Shown in pieces: positions 5,243-5,561 of a stretch of 5,561 nucleotides of DNA. The DNA comes from Vulcanimicrobiota bacterium (lineage in GTDB: Bacteria > Vulcanimicrobiota > Vulcanimicrobiia > Vulcanimicrobiales > Vulcanimicrobiaceae): NCBI GenBank assembly GCA_003133185.1, contig PKWF01000022.1:1-5561 (forward strand), in the 5' to 3' direction. The position numbers were made by a program, and so were the translations under genes. Position 1 is the first letter of the stretch. Each line of letters begins with the position of its first letter. Under the pieces are notes generated by a model. The model searched no databases. It had not been told where the DNA came from and worked only from the letters and a program-made list of their open reading frames with translations.

Positions 5243-5482
5243 ATGGACGGAGGACCGAACGACCGGCTAGCTACGGTGAGGACGAAGCTGTTGCGTGTGA
5301 TTGCAATTCTTCGACAGCGGCTTCAAGCCGACGAACCCGAGCGCGCAACTCCACCACCTCGTCGTGAAGAAGCAGGGCGCTCTCGGCGGTTTCCAACTGA
5401 GCCCGCTCAAGCTCCCGACTCCCGTCACGACGCCTCTTCCGGTCCCGAGCCCCCTCCGGAGGTCCCGCCGAAAGCGGGATAG
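5243..5482 (+). CDS. Small Pro/Arg/Glu-rich protein, paralogue-like N-terminus, antisense to the XRE gene tail
   Basis: 79 residues, unrecognised. The N-terminal 27 residues (MDGGPNDRLATVRTKLLRVI and on) form a basic amphipathic helix related to the preceding ORF. Over the aligned 21 codons, differences fall at 9 first, 5 second and 15 third positions, the pattern of a protein-coding frame on this strand. From about residue 28 onward the protein is Pro-, Arg- and Glu-rich, probably disordered, and shows no relation to its neighbour. It has a good SD and is closely spaced after the previous stop. However, bases 5271-5482 are also the antisense of an XRE-type regulator whose coiled-coil tail looks genuinely coding. 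The disordered part may therefore be only a shadow, leaving a real but shorter ancestral gene or an antisense overlapping pair. Confidence 0.4.
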   Translation: MDGGPNDRLATVRTKLLRVIAILRQRLQADEPERATPPPRREEAGRSRRFPTEPAQAPDSRHDASSGPEPPPEVPPKAG

Positions 5483-5561
5483 CCGGCTCCGACTCTCCCG
5501 CCAGATACCAAGGCGAAACCTTGAGCTCCTTAGCAAGGCGGAGCGCCGCCTCCAGCTTGAG
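5271..5561 (-). CDS. C-terminal part of an XRE-type regulator with coiled-coil tail, truncated by the window edge
   Basis: The minus-strand frame is open from the right edge for 96 codons to a TAG at 5273-5271; the start and the main HTH lie beyond base 5561. The visible part begins with KLEAALRLAKELKVSPWYLA (2-21) followed by GE, which closely resembles the last helices of XRE/Cro-type repressor domains (compare the usual ALRLAKALGVSPDWLL pattern). A basic Arg-rich linker (about 39-49, RDRKRRRDGSR) precedes a long charged helix. Leu65, Val69, Leu72, Val76, Leu79, Val83 and Leu86 follow an uninterrupted 4-3 heptad spacing, a strong dimeric coiled-coil signal. The protein is probably a dimeric DNA-binding repressor of a mobile or accessory region. 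It converges on the two plus-strand small ORFs and overlaps the second one. The tandem 22-bp repeat about 370 bp away is a candidate operator, by inference only. Confidence 0.75.
   Translation of the reverse strand, partial: LKLEAALRLAKELKVSPWYLAGESEPAIPLSAGPPEGARDRKRRRDGSRELERAQLETAESALLLHDEVVELRARVRRLEAAVEELQSHATASSSP

Overview
The window comes from a moderately GC-rich bacterial chromosome. The AfsR-like ATPase, the Tat-exported hydrolase and the codon use together suggest a Betaproteobacterium of the Burkholderia/Paraburkholderia kind. No rRNA, tRNA or housekeeping gene is present to confirm this, so the assignment is inference.

Left half (1-3630, plus strand): the C-terminal two thirds of a large NB-ARC/TPR regulatory ATPase runs in from the left edge and ends at 1885. 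About 700 bp without a convincing gene follows, holding only degenerate or leader-like mini-ORFs. A complete Tat-signal alpha/beta hydrolase (2581-3630) comes next, with catalytic residues like those of epoxide hydrolases and haloalkane dehalogenases. ATPases of this kind often regulate nearby catabolic genes, so the hydrolase is a plausible target, but no operator is visible.

Right half (about 3631-5561, mostly minus strand): this looks like accessory DNA. A 4-Cys zinc-ribbon protein (4405-4653) has a promoter placed so that its mRNA should be leaderless. It is followed by an excisionase-type HTH protein (3899-4366). The same reading frame continues past a single TGA into a second HTH region (to about 3710), which has no standard start codon ahead of its first HTH. 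The frame then runs into the hydrolase 3' end. A perfect 13-bp hairpin lies inside that second part.

Further right are a precise 22-bp tandem repeat (4858-4901) that looks like a two-site operator, then two small plus-strand ORFs (4962-5222, 5243-5482). Their N-termini are related to each other, with mostly third-position differences. The second ORF lies antisense to the C-terminal tail of an XRE-type regulator that enters from the right edge on the minus strand (5271-5561) and has a textbook coiled-coil tail.

Overall, a regulator and enzyme block abuts a transcription-factor-rich segment of likely mobile or eroding origin. The parts most worth a second look are the in-frame TGA between two HTH domains, the small ORF pair with its antisense overlap, and the tandem operator-like repeat.
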